A DNA stretch of 64,000 nt from Dactylis glomerata (taxonomy: Eukaryota > Streptophyta > Magnoliopsida > Poales > Poaceae): assembly GCA_007115705.1 (NCBI GenBank), contig QXEO01001027.1, forward strand, positions 1,241,659-1,305,658. The letters are read 5' to 3'. Positions 32,525 to 44,998 of this stretch are shown piece by piece (positions within the stretch are counted from its first letter, which is position 1; each line of letters starts with the position of its first letter). A program made the position numbers and the translations under genes. The notes beneath the pieces are model-generated. The model searched no databases. It worked only from the letters and a program-made list of their open reading frames with translations, and was not told where the DNA came from.

Positions 32525-33958
32525 GAGTAGTTAGCATAAAACCGCAACATTGAAGGCTAAATTTTGAAAAACCACGACTTTACGTTTGAATCGAAAAAAA
32601 ACCACGAGTTTCTAGCTAATTGCTAGCAATGTCCGCTGATTGTCAAATTTCAGTCGATTAACAGCGATTCCGACAAGCAGGACCCACCTGTAAGAATGCC
32701 GTGGCAGCGGGCGGCTCGCTTCCGTCGACAAACGTTAACTGACGGGTGAAGAGTTAGCATAAAACCACGATATTAAAGATGAAATTTTGAAAAACCACGA
32801 CTTTACGTTTCAATCGCAAAAAACCATGACTTTTTGGGTAATTTTTTGAAATTCGCACTGATCGCGAGTTGAACGTGAATTGACACGCGAGTTAAACACA
32901 AATTGACACCGAATCTGATAGGTGGGACCCACCTGTAAGTGCTGAGCTTGGAAAGAAAAATTCTATTTGCGCTGACATGGACTGGGGCCCACTTGTCAGC
33001 CCAATAAAAAAATTAAAAAAAGGAAAAATAAAAAAGCACGTGTTGTCTTCTTCTTCCAGGGGCTGGCCACCGCGCCTCCACCTCCGGGCACTCCTGCAGG
33101 CCGGCGGCTATCCTCCCCTTGCCTCATCTCCGACGGATCTCCTTCCCTGCTCCATCTCCGGTGGATCTCCTCCACCTGCCCCATCTCTGGCAGATCTCCT
33201 CCCCTGCCCCATTCCTAGCCGGCCGACGACGAGCTCGGGGCGGCGACCATGGGGCGGCGCAGGGCGACGAGCTCCGGGCGGCGATATCAGGGCGGCGTGG
33301 GGCGACGAGCTCTGGGCGGCGCGATGAGGGTGTGGGGCAGCGACCATGGGGCGGCGAGTGCGGGGTGGCGCGGTGAGGGCATGGGGCGGCGAGCTCGGGA
33401 GAGCGCGGGGCGGCGAGCTTGGGACGGGGCGGTCCTGCCACCTTGGAGGCGGGTGCCGGCGGTGGGGATGGTCGGCAGGTGGGTAGAGGTTAGGGATGAC
33501 TTGCTTTTTTCCATTTTTATTTTTTATTGGACTGACAAGTGGGCCCCTGTCCATGTTAGCACATATAGAACCAGCTCAGCACTTATAGGTGGGTCCCACA
33601 TTAGGTGTCAATTAACTCGCGATGAGTGCTGATTGCAAAAAATTACCCGGGAAGTCATGGTTTTTTGCGATTGAAACGTAAAGTCGTGGTTTTTTGAAAT
33701 TTCGCCTTCAGTGTCGTGGTTTTATGCTAACTCCCCACCCGTTGGTTAACGTCCGTCGACCAAAGCGAGCCGCCCGCTGCCACATCATTCTTACAGATGG
33801 GCCCCGCTTATCGGAATCGCTGTTAATCGGCTGGAATTCGACAATCAACGCACATTGCTAACAATTAGCTAGAAACTCATGGTTTTTTGCGATTCAAACG
33901 TAAAGTCGTGGTTTTTTGAAATTTAGCTTTCAATGTCGTGGTTTTATGCTAACAACTC
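32525..33958. mobile_element. Mutator-like element with about 0.5-kb TIRs
   Basis: TSD 'gtgaacaatt' (10 bp) lies at 32515-32524 and 33959-33968. The TIRs begin 'gagtagttagcataaaacc' on the left and 'gagttgttagcataaaacc' on the right (reverse complement) and remain alignable to about 33020 and 33510. Within each TIR the terminal motif 'gagttagcataaaacc' recurs (32751 on the left, about 33732 on the right), so each arm is a nested duplication of its own end. The interior (about 33055-33480) is GC-rich with imperfect short tandem repeats around 'atctcc' and 'ggggcggcg'. There is no transposase. Confidence 0.9.
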
Positions 33959-33968
33959 GTGAACAATT

Positions 33969-35765
33969 CAACCCTCATTTGATTAGGTAGTGTAAATTTT
34001 TAATTGAGCTTGAGTGTTGTTCTTACTTGAGCATTTGAGATACAGTAGTAAAACATGAGAAACAAATGAAGGCATAAAACCCCCAGTCAAAGAATCTTGT
34101 GAAGGTTTCAACCAAACCTATAATGAATAGATAACTAATGGATTGGTGATGTTGGCTAGTGGTAGTGTACTTAATTAAGCATTTGACTGAGTTTTGCTTC
34201 GCTTCGATGCGCTAACATGCATGGGCTGTCAAGTTTGACGATTGTCCACTCCACCCAATGGCATTCCATGTTCTCCCAACATATATACATTCATTTATGT
34301 GTACGTGCTTATCCTCTGACGTATCCATCCAATTTTTGTATACGATCTATTTCGTGCCCCCCAAGAACCAACAAAGTATACTCCAACTTGTTGCATACAG
34401 CAATATAGCACACGTAGGTGGATGGAGAAGAATGAGGCGAAGTAAAACCTGGGTTGCTTCTCGATCCGGCTAGCCAGTACCAAGAAACCGTGTCGAGGTA
34501 ATAAAGTTTTTACTAAATCAAGTAGCCATTTCTTACTCTGAAGTCACACAGTTAATTTCTTCATTTGACTCTCACACAAGCATAATTTATTTGAATCAAA
34601 TTCCAGTCCTCGGTCCTCATCGTCTCTGGCCTGCTGCAGTGCAGTGTGAAGCTACAAAGGCACTAGGGAGAAGTACAAGGAACTGCATGTGGAGAACAGC
34701 AGACCTGTGAACGACGACGACGACCCAAGGCGCCGGCGGCGGGATCTGGGCCGCGGAGGCGGTCATGGATTCCGGTGATGTGCCAGGCTGCAGACCGGGA
34801 CTTTGTAACGCGAGGTTGACTCGCCAAAATTGGAGACCTGTAGAGCCTTAGCCAGTACTGTCTAGGTTTCACTTTCGATCGAGTGGCAACGCTGCCGATC
34901 GCGCGTCCACTCAGCGAAATTGACACGTTCGTGGTCATGCAACTTGCCGTGGCAAGCTAGCGATGTCCAGCGCTCGCGCACTGTTGCCAACTTAACTGAA
35001 TGCAGCAGGTAGCTAGCTAGGCCAGGCCATGCCGGTTTCTGAATCCATATCTCCGTCCGTCTCAATCTTCAACCATGTGTATTGTCATTTCATCATTTGT
35101 CAACGGTCGCCCAAGTCGGGCTATCCTGATCTGGATCGATCGATGTACTGCTGTGTCGGGTCAGGGGCCCTCTGCTCGAGGCGCGTCGATCGCTGCCGTG
35201 TGTACCTCGCGGACGTCGTCGTCGTCGCCAGGAGAAACTTCGACGAACAAACCATTCCTTGTCGGCAGCCAAATTTATGGTTTCTGCTTTGGTATACCAT
35301 CACGAAAGTTAAATATGTCGAGGGCTTGAGATCGCCCCTAAATTTATCTGCTTCGAGATGGATAATGGAGTCGGTGAACGACCTGACCGCCGTGGATTCA
35401 TCATTCGATCATATGCCTAGCTCGCAGGCTTATCCAGTGCGAGCATTTTTGGAAACACTGCTAGCTCATGTCTCTTCCCCGTTGGAATTGGCATCACGCC
35501 AAAACTACCGGTGCATATTATTCCTTGTATGTAGTAGCGAACATAGCGGCATGCATGCATTCTCCTTTGTTTGTAGCTAACATCATTGTCATGTACACTT
35601 TGTAGTCTAGAAACCGGCGTGCGTCTAGATTCCATCCACCATGCATGACCTCTTTTCTTACTTGCCGAAATCTCACAACGGGTGAACATTCCGCTGTTCC
35701 GTTCAGGTACCAAGATTCGCAAGAAACGAATATCTTTATCCACTACATCAACACATCTATGTTCG
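33969..35765. other. Intergenic, no gene recognised
   Basis: Mixed AT-rich sequence with a GC-rich patch near 34700-34800. The longest ORF (35029-35580, +) has no recognisable domain and no coding-like composition. No bounded transposon was found. Confidence 0.4.
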
Positions 35766-35767
35766 TA

Positions 35768-35925
35768 CTCCCTCCATTTTAAAATATAAGATGTTTTAAA
35801 TTTGTGAAGTAAATGTATTTAGATATCTTTTAATATATATATTCGAGTAAATTTACATACTAAAACATGTCTAGATATATTTGTTTCACAAACCTAAAAT
35901 ATCTTATATTTTAAGACGGAGGGAG
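35768..35925. mobile_element. Stowaway MITE (158 bp)
   Basis: TA TSD at 35766-35767 and 35926-35927, ends 'ctccctcc' and 'ggagggag'. The internal arms carry 'aaaatataagatgttttaaa' and its inverted counterpart. Same length and family as the MITE at 18447-18604. Confidence 0.95.
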
Positions 35926-35934
35926 TACATATTA

Positions 35935-36180
35935 TTTCCGGTAGGCAGCAAGAAATCTGGTTTTTGAAAATACCAGAAATACCGGCCGAAATACCGGTAA
36001 ATACCGACCGAGATTTGTCAAACGAAGTTCTAAATTGGTTCAAAATTTATTGAAATTCTTAACATTTAAACATATTCTTTGAGTACCAGAAAATTTCGTT
36101 CGGTATTAGGAAATATCGGTGACCACCGGAAATAACGGTTTTCGACGAGATTTCGGAAATCTCGGCCGAGAAAAAAACCC
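35935..36180. repeat. Interspersed repeat rich in accgg/ccggt motifs
   Basis: Repeated short words such as 'taccggccgaaatacc', 'gaaatatcggtgaccacc' and 'gaaatctcggccgag' occur in alternating orientation. This looks like a diverged member of a common grass repeat, but the ends and TSD were not resolved. Confidence 0.4.
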
Positions 36181-37845
36181 CTGCCATGGATAAATCCATG
36201 ATTTTCACTAAAATGATCCAACCAAAGTAAGAAAGACAACATATGTGTAAATGTGAGGACCGTAATTTGAACTGGGTGCGAAGAGACATACCCACACAAC
36301 TACCATCCCATAAAAATGTGGTTCTCAACTGACAATTGTCCTTAACGTAGAAACCTTATTTTTTCCAAAAAAAATGGTCACTATACTAAAACTTTGATAT
36401 GAACATGAAGACTCTTGCAGCGAGGTACCAAACAACACAATAACACTTTTGCTAATTCTCTGTTAACTATATATTGCCTAGCCCTCTCCGTCATTACACG
36501 TTGGCTACTTCATCAATTCAATATGGTAACGGATCAAGTTCAAACCCGAGTAATGAACTATTTATAATAGTATAAAAATAGTTGCCGCCATTCATTGATT
36601 CCTCGTCTTTCGTATGTCTAGCCTAAACATGAGGGAAAATGTTAAAATATATTGTCTAGCCCTTTCTATCATTTCGGACTTTTGATTATGTTGGCTCGTT
36701 CATTGGTGCAGTATTCTCAGTTGCTCATGAACTTCAAATTCTGGGCCACCTAAAGTAGCACAATACTAAGCGTGTGAAACTTAAGTAAAAAATCAGTGAC
36801 ATTCTTTGTCATCAAACGGCTTAGAAATGTGACTAGGATAAGATCCTTGAGATCTTGTGAATAGAGACAACAATCCGGGTTCAATAATGTTTTTCTCTGT
36901 TATTCTTCTGTTGCTAGCAACCCCTATCGATGTCTCTCCCACTTTAGTTTTCCGGCTGTTGCTAAGTATAGCATATATAGTACAGATCGCCGTATCATGG
37001 CCAGGTGCATGCATTGCATGCAATTATGGGCCACTTTCCGTTCCATCCCATGGCAGGGGATGGATCAGATAACTCCCTGAGCTTTTTTCGCCGCATGCAT
37101 GCACCTGGAGCGTAGCCCTGTAGCTCACACACATCGCAGTCTCCAACCCACATGAGAGCACCAGAACAAAAGAGGAGGGAGTCAAATGCCACATGTAGCC
37201 ACGAAATTGACCTCTCTTTGCATCCAATTATAAGGAGATGAACAGGATAGACGAAAAGTTCTAAATACAGCATTGCTTCTTCCGGCATGTAGTCCTCGAT
37301 CTGTCTAGCTAGCTAGGGCATAATTGGCAGTGTTTTTGTAGCTCACACTTGCCATTTCAAGAACAAGCTTAGTTTAAAGCAAGTTAAGCGCGATTAGACT
37401 TGGATCAGGTGTGTACGATAGAAGAAAAGTGCAAAACATTTCAATCTAGGGGAGATGATAATCAAAAGCTCTAAGCTACTTACCATGATGGACCTTTGCT
37501 ACTTCTGTCATGTAATTCTTGATTCTCTCTACCTTGCCATAGGACATAATTAGTAATTAACTAGTATAACAGTGTACACTTGTTTTTTTAGATGTATCGT
37601 CTAGTCATGTACACTTCATTTTTTGATGTATCTAGTCATGTACACTTAGACATGAGTGACAATCAAAGAAGTCAAGAACAAAGCTTAATTTACGGTTTAT
37701 AAGCGAGATTAGATCACTTAGCATGTGTATGAGAAAGAAAAGAAAAGGGAAACATTTTGATCGACCAGGAGATCGAGAGCTCTAAGCTACCATGGAACTT
37801 AGTTTGCAAGCTAGCATGGAGGAAAAAGAAAGAAAAATTGGCTAA
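36181..37845. other. 3' flank of the RAV gene, nothing else recognised
   Basis: AT-rich. A weak local duplication is visible: 'atattgcctagccctctccgtcatt' near 36470 and 'atattgtctagccctttctatcatt' near 36650. No gene was found. Confidence 0.4.
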
Positions 37846-38985
37846 CTAGGTCAGCGCGAAGTCTATGCATCGCTTCTTCCAAACCGCGTGCGCTCGAGAC
37901 GCCGCCTCGACGGCGCCGGTGTCCCTGGATCTCTTGCTCATCTTGGCCATGTCATACTCGTCGTGCTCCGGAACGGCGGGCCTCGGCACCGCCGTGGTGA
38001 GAAGGTCGACGCCGAAGAGCCGAACGGTCCTCACGGGGCCCTGCACGTTGACGAAGGTCGTCGGCGTCATCGTCTTCAGACGGAGCTTGCAGTCGATGAA
38101 GAGCTGTTCGTTGTTGCCGGGGGCGGCGGAGCGGTAGAACCCGACGGCGTCGCCGGCGTTCAGGCCCTTCTCCTTGACGAAGCGGCTCCAGCCCTTGGTG
38201 AGCACGTAGCTCTGGCTGCTGTTCCAGTACGAGTACCGGAACCGCCACACCTTTCCCGTGCCGTCCTCGAAGTTGAGCAGCACGCCCTTGCACTCCCCGG
38301 ACACGGCGGCGCCGGCGGGAAGCTGCAGAGGGAAGTGCTTCTCCGCGTGCTGCTTCGGTATCACCAGCCGGTTCAGCTTCCCCACGTCGCTGGGCGTGAC
38401 CGTCTTGTCGAACAGGTGCTCCCGCGCCACCGACGCGGCCGCCGACGAGGTGGTGGCGGGGTTTTGGTGTGGAGGCGGCGACGGGGAGGCCGCGGCAAAG
38501 GCGCGCGTGTTCTGCGCGAGCTCCTCGGGGTAGGTGTGTTTGCGGAGCATGTCGACAACCTCGGCCTTGGAGCGGGCGGCGAGGAAACGGAGCTCGGCTG
38601 CGTCGTCCGGGTCGGACTCGACGAGCGGGCGGAAGTTGGTAACGGCATCGCGACCTCGGAACCTCTGCGCCGCCGCGTCGTACGCGCGCGCCGCCTCGGA
38701 CTCGCCGGTGAAGGTGCCGAGCCAAACGCGCTGGTGTCGCTCGTAGATCTGAGCGCCCCACCGCCCGTTCGGCTGCGGCACCACGCCCTTGTACTTGGAC
38801 GACGGCAGCCTCCCGCCGCGGCCCACGCCGCCGGAGTCCGCCTCCGCACCGGGCTCCGCTGCGTCCATCACCGCGCTGGCACCGCTGCCCACGCGCTGCA
38901 GCGGCTTCAGCGACGCCGGCGACGCCTTCTTGCCCGTGGACGCGCCGCTGCTCGCGTCGTCCACGAGGCAGCTTGTGCTGTCCAT
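37846..38985 (-). CDS. RAV: RAV-type transcription factor (AP2/ERF plus B3)
   Basis: An intact, intronless 379-aa ORF. The AP2 domain spans about residues 62-119 (S-K-Y-K-G-V-V-P-Q-P-N-G-R-W-G-A-Q-I-Y through R-V-W-L-G-T-F to F-R-P-L). The B3 domain spans about 188-303 (L-F-D-K-T-V-T-P-S-D-V-G-K-L-N-R-L-V-I-P-K, W-R-F-R-Y-S-Y-W-N-S-S-Q-S-Y-V-L-T-K-G-W, F-Y-R-S). Plant RAV/TEMPRANILLO proteins bind bipartite CAACA and CACCTG sites in the nucleus. They often act as repressors in flowering, growth and stress. A repression-type motif R-L-F-G-V is present at 322-326. Ser/Ala-rich linkers separate the domains. The length is normal for the family. The start is the first ATG of the frame, and a TATA box sits about 115 bp upstream. 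No damage is seen. The exact paralogue is not determined. Confidence 0.96.
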   Translation of the reverse strand: MDSTSCLVDDASSGASTGKKASPASLKPLQRVGSGASAVMDAAEPGAEADSGGVGRGGRLPSSKYKGVVPQPNGRWGAQIYERHQRVWLGTFTGESEAARAYDAAAQRFRGRDAVTNFRPLVESDPDDAAELRFLAARSKAEVVDMLRKHTYPEELAQNTRAFAAASPSPPPHQNPATTSSAAASVAREHLFDKTVTPSDVGKLNRLVIPKQHAEKHFPLQLPAGAAVSGECKGVLLNFEDGTGKVWRFRYSYWNSSQSYVLTKGWSRFVKEKGLNAGDAVGFYRSAAPGNNEQLFIDCKLRLKTMTPTTFVNVQGPVRTVRLFGVDLLTTAVPRPAVPEHDEYDMAKMSKRSRDTGAVEAASRAHAVWKKRCIDFALT

Positions 38986-39098
38986 CCGATCACTGTCGAC
39001 AGAGAAGATGCTTAGGGGGAGTAGCTAGTAGCTCAATTTGCTGGAGCTCCGTGGATCGAAGTAGTAGGTAGAGGAGCAGCAGAAGGAAGTGCGTGCGA

Positions 39099-39106
39099 TA
39101 TATAGG
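39099..39106 (-). promoter_or_regulatory. TATA box of the RAV gene
   Basis: 'ctatatatc' on the minus strand lies about 115 bp upstream of the ATG at 38985. This would place the start of transcription near 39070 and give a 5' UTR of roughly 85 nt. Confidence 0.7.
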
Positions 39107-40687
39107 GAGAGCCAGGGAGGCGACTGTGAGTGCAGCTAGCTAGTGCACACTACCACCACACTATACCGCAGATATTTGTACACATGGGCATATTGTTTTG
39201 TTGTTCTCCTTTATGTATGCGTGTACATTCTATACATGTCAGTATTGTTTTCATGTTTATACTTCTATTTTTGTTTCGAACAAAACAATAACATTTATTA
39301 TTGATTTTTTTACATATTTTATATGCCTCATGTGCTTGAGCTGGGTTGTAGGTCAACTCAAAGGGAGATGATAGTGTTTAAATCACGGAGAGGAGATATG
39401 ACCCATTGGCTATGCTATGAGTGTATAGTGTTATTGTGGTAAATTTGCCGTGTATTAGTTATGCGGATTTTCTTAGCCTTGCATCATCTTCCTCCCATCA
39501 TGAGATACAAGGTGGAGTTGACCCGCAAATTTACGAGGTGTTTTCACGCGCAGGTCTTATCTTAGCCGTTCATTGGGTTGAGATATCTGTCTATGGGTAT
39601 CTTGCATGTCCCACCTAAAAGAGAATCAACAGCTGTCATGTATGTAAAAAGTGGAAGAACTTTTGATTTGCTCGTCGGTACTCTTTGGACAACAACAGAA
39701 AAACTTTATAGAAACACCAAAGAACTTTATAGATCTAAACATCAAAAAATTCTAAAATAATTTTGAAAAATATTTAATATTAGACTCGTTTTGGAGAATT
39801 CGACGTTACTAAGTCAAATATGTACACATAATCAAATTTGCATATGTTTTGTGAAAGTAGAGCTCCATTTTAAACAAGTATTGCATTTCAGAGAGGGATT
39901 TGATCTGTCATAGGGCATGCTAGCAGATCCCACGTACTCCAGTTCCCATAAAAAGCAAACAGTGGAGATAAGGGCTGCGCGTAGAAACGGCTCGTAAACA
40001 GACATACAGGTGGAGCTCACTGGTGACATGACAGTGGTGAAGTTGAGGAAGGAGATGGAGAGGTGGAGATACTCTCCTTCGTGAGGTGGAGCTCAGTGGC
40101 ACTAAGTAAGGGACATCGTGCTCTCGTGGGGGTGGGGGTGGTTGAGGTTGCGGGGTACCGGTGCCACCTTGTGGGAGAATAATTTTCATCTAAAGAGCTG
40201 TAGCACATAGGTGCCGACAAAAATCAGAAGAGCGGTAGTGGCAGATTGAGCCACTTAGGTGTATCCAAAAGTATTTGGAGTAGTGACATTGCTTTATAAA
40301 TTCAAATAATGTGAGTATTTTTCTATAAAATGCATACAATCCTTTAGCAAATTTTAGATTTAAGTGCATTTCAAGGCCACGCTCATATTCATATTTCTCG
40401 ACCCTCACAAGGCAACGAAGTGACATTCCTAGGCCTCCCATCGAATGCAAAGGAGAAAACCAATGTTTAGGGTCAAAACTCACAATACAAGCTAGGTCGT
40501 GTACATCATTTGATACAGAGGCCGGGGATATCCTATTTCAAAAGGAAAAAAAAGTTCAACACTCCAAATGCTTCCATGGGCAGGTAAGACAATGGAAGCG
40601 AAAGAGCAACCATGGCAATGGAGGATGGCGCCCTTGATGAAAGAGTTCTAGAATGAGGATGTTGGAGTAGAGTTATGATTTGGGGTG
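39107..40687. other. Upstream of RAV, no gene recognised
   Basis: Presumably holds RAV promoter sequence close to 39107-39400. The remainder is AT-rich without recognised genes or bounded repeats. Confidence 0.4.
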
Positions 40688-40690
40688 TAA

Positions 40691-41017
40691 GGGCACGTAC
40701 AATGGGGTGATGTCAGCCTTTCCTTAGAGGTACCGCATATGATTTTTGCTTAGTTGGAGGAGAGAGAAATAAGAAAGGGAAGGTTGTCTTCCCTTAGCTA
40801 AAGGATGATCCCTTAGAAAATAAGAGAGGGCTTTTTTATGCATTGTACCATTTGTCTTCCCTTAGCCAATTAATTCCTTACTAAAAATAACTATTTCACA
40901 TTAATTGTTAGGGATGACAATAAGAAATAATACATTGTACAAGTTATATCTTATGCTTTCTCTAGATGATGTGGAAAGCTAAGAGAAGGCATGCCTTCTC
41001 TACCGTTGTACATGCCC
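40691..41017. mobile_element. Tourist-like (PIF/Harbinger) MITE, 327 bp
   Basis: TSD 'taa' at 40688-40690 and 41018-41020. Terminal inverted repeats are 'gggcacgtacaatgg' on the left and 'gggcatgtacaacgg' on the right (reverse complement). The interior repeats 'cttcccttagc' and carries no gene. Confidence 0.88.
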
Positions 41018-41020
41018 TAA

Positions 41021-42833
41021 TAGGCAAAGGGAGGGTGATCTCAAAATATTTAGATGGATCTAACACCACGGAAAGAATAGAAAGATCTTTTGAACAAAAA
41101 AATCGACGAGCATGTGCCAGAAGGAAGACTAGAATTTCATTGTTCATTCGACGCGCTTACGATTTTTTTCCTACAAAGACCATTAGATCAACTAGGCAGG
41201 TTTTTGCGGGAGTGGGAAAAGTAGAAGCAATGCCTACAAGTGGATGGGAGCTGAGGTGCTGATCCAGTTTCTTGGGCTTTTTATGCAACAGGTAATACAT
41301 TGTGTGCCGGTCTCTCCCTTAGTCCTAAACGATGATGTGGACGGCGTGGTAGAATTTTCTGGAAGTTCTGGATCGATGGGTATGCATGTCCACGTCCATG
41401 GATAGATAGCTTTGTCGATTCCTATTCGATCTTACTTGACTGTTCACCGTACATGGAATTTCTTAACTGGAAAAAAATACTACTGTAATAGACACAATTT
41501 TTTGTAGGGGAAATAGACATAATTACTTACATTGTTAACGTTAATGATATAAAGAAGGTCAGCGATCGATCCAATTGCACACATGTATAGTAGTCGACAC
41601 TCCAACAATATGATATTTGCGCTGAATTCAGCAGTGTTGGATTTAAGCAGGCATATAAGCAATCGTCGGACTGTGTCAACACAGAATTTTTTATGTGTGG
41701 GTATGTGTGTATTATATGATTTGCAACTACTAGTTGACAATTGAATTACGCCATAAAGTCGATAGGCACGTATAACCCATGTAGCTGGATATACATATAT
41801 GATCAACTGAATATATACATCAGCGCACAGTTTAATCAGCTGTATATATTATCTAAAAAACTGTTATCGATACATATACAAATATAAAAAAGAAAATGAG
41901 ATGCATGCATGCATGGTCAGATTCGTTGCTACGTATATGCATCTGCTTGCGCTGTCATGTTGTGACCATATAAGCAAGTAGTAGTACAGGTGGGGGAGGG
42001 AGGCAGACCGTAGAGTAATTGCAACACACGACTTGGTGCAAGACTTGGCATTGCAAAGTCTATCTCAAGGCTCGTGGAATCGTGTAAAATATGCAAGATG
42101 TATGGCAATTTGCAAGAAAAAATCGTTGAATCTGAAGAGTGTATATAAAAGTATAACAAAGACTGCATCCAGGGCCTAGCTAATTAATCCCAACGGAGAC
42201 TTTCCTGCAAGTACGGACAGCGAGTGAGACTCGCGTACATTTAATTATTTCCTCGTCTCTAGAGAATTGGTAGCTAGCTGTCAGTGAGTCTCTAGAAAAT
42301 AGTTACTCCCAAGTGAATCTTTCCTATACTACCTAACATCCATTTTATTTTATAATGTACGATCCATTTCGTGAAAGTAAAAGATTATAGGCACCCAGGC
42401 CAAATAAACCACCTTACGAGATAAATATTCTGAGGCCGTCATTGTGGTGTTGACAATCATTGTATCCATTATCTATGACAATCCTATAGTCGGGGAACCA
42501 AATCCATCGATGAAACGACACTTGAACCAAATAAATAAAGAGCAAGATACTTCATGGAATTTACTTCTTTTTGATTTAGGCTTGAGGTAAATTATTTATA
42601 TATGCAACTATATATTTGAAGTTACCTAAATTACGAGCAAGCATACAAGCAACATAAACAAGTAAAGATACAATGGAGACACCGGAGACACAAGGATGTA
42701 TTCTCATAGTTTCTTCCTTGTTACGGAAAGTACGTCTGCGTTGGAGGGATGTCGTACCACAAAGGTAACCAACACCACAAAGGTCTCACCCTATTCTCCG
42801 GTGAGCAAGACACAATGGTGAGCTCACTCTCCA
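41021..42833. other. Intergenic, nothing recognised
   Basis: AT-rich. An 'atgcatgcatgcatg' run is at about 41901-41915. From about 42660 the sequence has the look of an interspersed repeat, but ends were not found. Confidence 0.4.
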
Positions 42834-42836
42834 TTA

Positions 42837-43258
42837 GGCCTTGTTTGGTAGAAGTGTATCATGGAGTATTTGAGAGTATTTTCTTAAGAGTATTGGGTGA
42901 AAACACTTGTGTCACCCAAAACACCTTGTTACACCATAATCCTCTTCCTCTCTAATACTCTCCGTTGATTCATTCCTTTGGAAGCCAGGTAATATTCTAC
43001 CAACACCTACAGGCCAGCGCCAAAACACCAGGAGGATCGGGAGGCCTGAGCGTCGCTGGCAACGCTAAAACGATAAAACGCGAGGGGGGCCAAGCGTTTC
43101 GAAAACACGTCGGGTCGAAGTGTAATGCAGAGTTTTCTTGGGCTGATCCCTGCATAGACCGGCCTGCCAAACGGGCTGGTAATGTTTTCTAGTGTTTTCT
43201 TATTGGGCCGGGATAAAACACAGCAAAACCTGTCGATACACCTATGCCAAACGAGGCC
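42837..43258. mobile_element. Tourist-like MITE, 422 bp
   Basis: TSD 'tta' at 42834-42836 and 43259-43261. Terminal inverted repeats are 'ggccttgtttggtagaagtgtat' shortened to 'ggccttgtttggta' on the left and 'ggcctcgtttggca' on the right. The length and TTA/TAA target fit a PIF/Harbinger MITE. Confidence 0.85.
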
Positions 43259-43363
43259 TTAAGCGGTGGTCTTGAAGACAACAACTAAAACCTATACACA
43301 AAGGGTTGGGACAATCTCCACAGCTTAATTAACTGAGGCTCCCAACAACACCACGAAGCTATT

Positions 43364-44998
43364 TGATTGCTGGTTGATGACAAGTCCGTTGGGAACCCCA
43401 AGAGGAAGGTATGATGAATATAGCAGCAAGATTTTCCCTCAGTTAAGAAACCAAGGTATGTCGATCAGGAGATGAACAGACAAACGACTAAAGGTGATGC
43501 TTGCTAGCTTGCGACAACTTCGGACAATTTATAGGGCGCCTCGTCCAAGCTTTGCTTTGCTAGCTGCAGCGCGGAACCTGCACACAACACAACCAAATAC
43601 TTTGTTCCCAACTTACGATGAGGTTGTCAATCTCACCGGTTTGCTTGAAACAAAGGGTATGAGCGTATCGAGTGGAAAGTGATAATAGTATGCGAGTAAA
43701 GTGAACAGTGCGAGTAAAATAAACAGGTGATAGCAATATAATGGAAATAGGACCGGGGTCCACAGTTCACTAGCGGTGTCTCTCCATAAGATAAAATAAC
43801 ACATGCTGGGTAAACAAATTACAGTTGGACAATTGATAGAATAAAGACAACGTGCATATGATGAGAGGATCACTATGAGATTTACTCTGGGCATTACAAC
43901 AAAATACATAGACCGCCATCCAACTACATCTATGACTAATAATCCACTCTCGGGGATATCGTCCGAACACCCCATGAGTATTAAGTTGCGAACAACAGAT
44001 AATTGTATTAAGCAAAGTGTGTAATGTAAACAAAGCATATACCCTCGAGCATATGAATGTTATTTTCCCCCTAGTAGCAACAGCACATCTACAACCTTAG
44101 AGGTTTCTGTCACTCCCCCAGATTAAATAGAGGCATGAACCCACTATCGAGTATAAATACCCCCTCTTGGAGTCACTAGCAACTACTTGGCCAAGATAGC
44201 TACTAACAACGGAGAGCATGCAAGATCATAAACAACATAGAGATAACAAAAGATAAATTTCAGTACTTCAACTCAAGCATAACACCAATATTCATTGGAT
44301 CCCAACAAACCAAACATGTAGAATTACATAACGGTGATCTCAATCATGTAGGGCAGCTCATGAGATCTAAACATGAAGCACATGGTGGAGAAGACAACCA
44401 TCTAGCTACTGCTATGGACCCATAGTCCAAGGTAGACTACTCACTCATCACTCCGGAGGTAAGCATGGCGATGAAGAAGACCTCTGGTGGCGATTCCCCT
44501 CTCCGGCAGGGTGCCGGGAAGAGCTTCTGGACCCTCCCGATCTTCGGGTCGACGGCGGCGGCGAATCGCGATGTGTTCTGGAAAACTGATCGGGTCCTTA
44601 GGTTTTTCCCGTCAGGGAGTCTTTATAGGCGAAGGGGCATCGTCAGAAGTGGACCGAGGCGGTCTCACACATAGGGGGCGCGGCCCAGCCCCTGGCCGCA
44701 CCGCCCTGGTGTGTGGGCCCCTCATGGCCCCACTCCAACACCTCTTCGGTTCTCTGGAAGCTCCTGTGAAATTCTGGGTGACTAGCTTTGGTTTCGCCCA
44801 ATTCCGAGAATATTTCCTGTGTAGCTTTTCTGAAACACAAAAATAGCAGAAAACAGGGAACTGGCACTGTGGCGACTTGTTAATAGGTTAGTTCCGGAAA
44901 ATGCATAAAAGTGCCACGAAATGTAACGAAACATTAGGCAAATGGTGTAAAAACAAGCATGGAGCATCAAAAATTATGGATACGTTGGAGACGTATCA
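43364..44998 (-). repeat. 3' LTR of the outer element (1635 bp)
   Basis: Plus-strand start 'tgattgctggttgatga', end 'gttggagacgtatca'. It is followed inside by 'gcatcctcaagctt', the complement of the purine-rich tract before the 3' LTR. The partner LTR is 62428-63802, and 57495-59144 is an inverted relative. Confidence 0.92.

Noticed and set aside
35029..35580. Plus-strand 183-aa ORF
   Set aside because: No domain, no supporting splice structure and no coding-like pattern. The length is within chance for the composition.
37888..39015. Long plus-strand ORF (375 aa) opposite the RAV gene
   Set aside because: It is the antisense shadow of a GC-rich coding sequence. The minus strand has complete AP2 and B3 domains and the plus translation has no motif.
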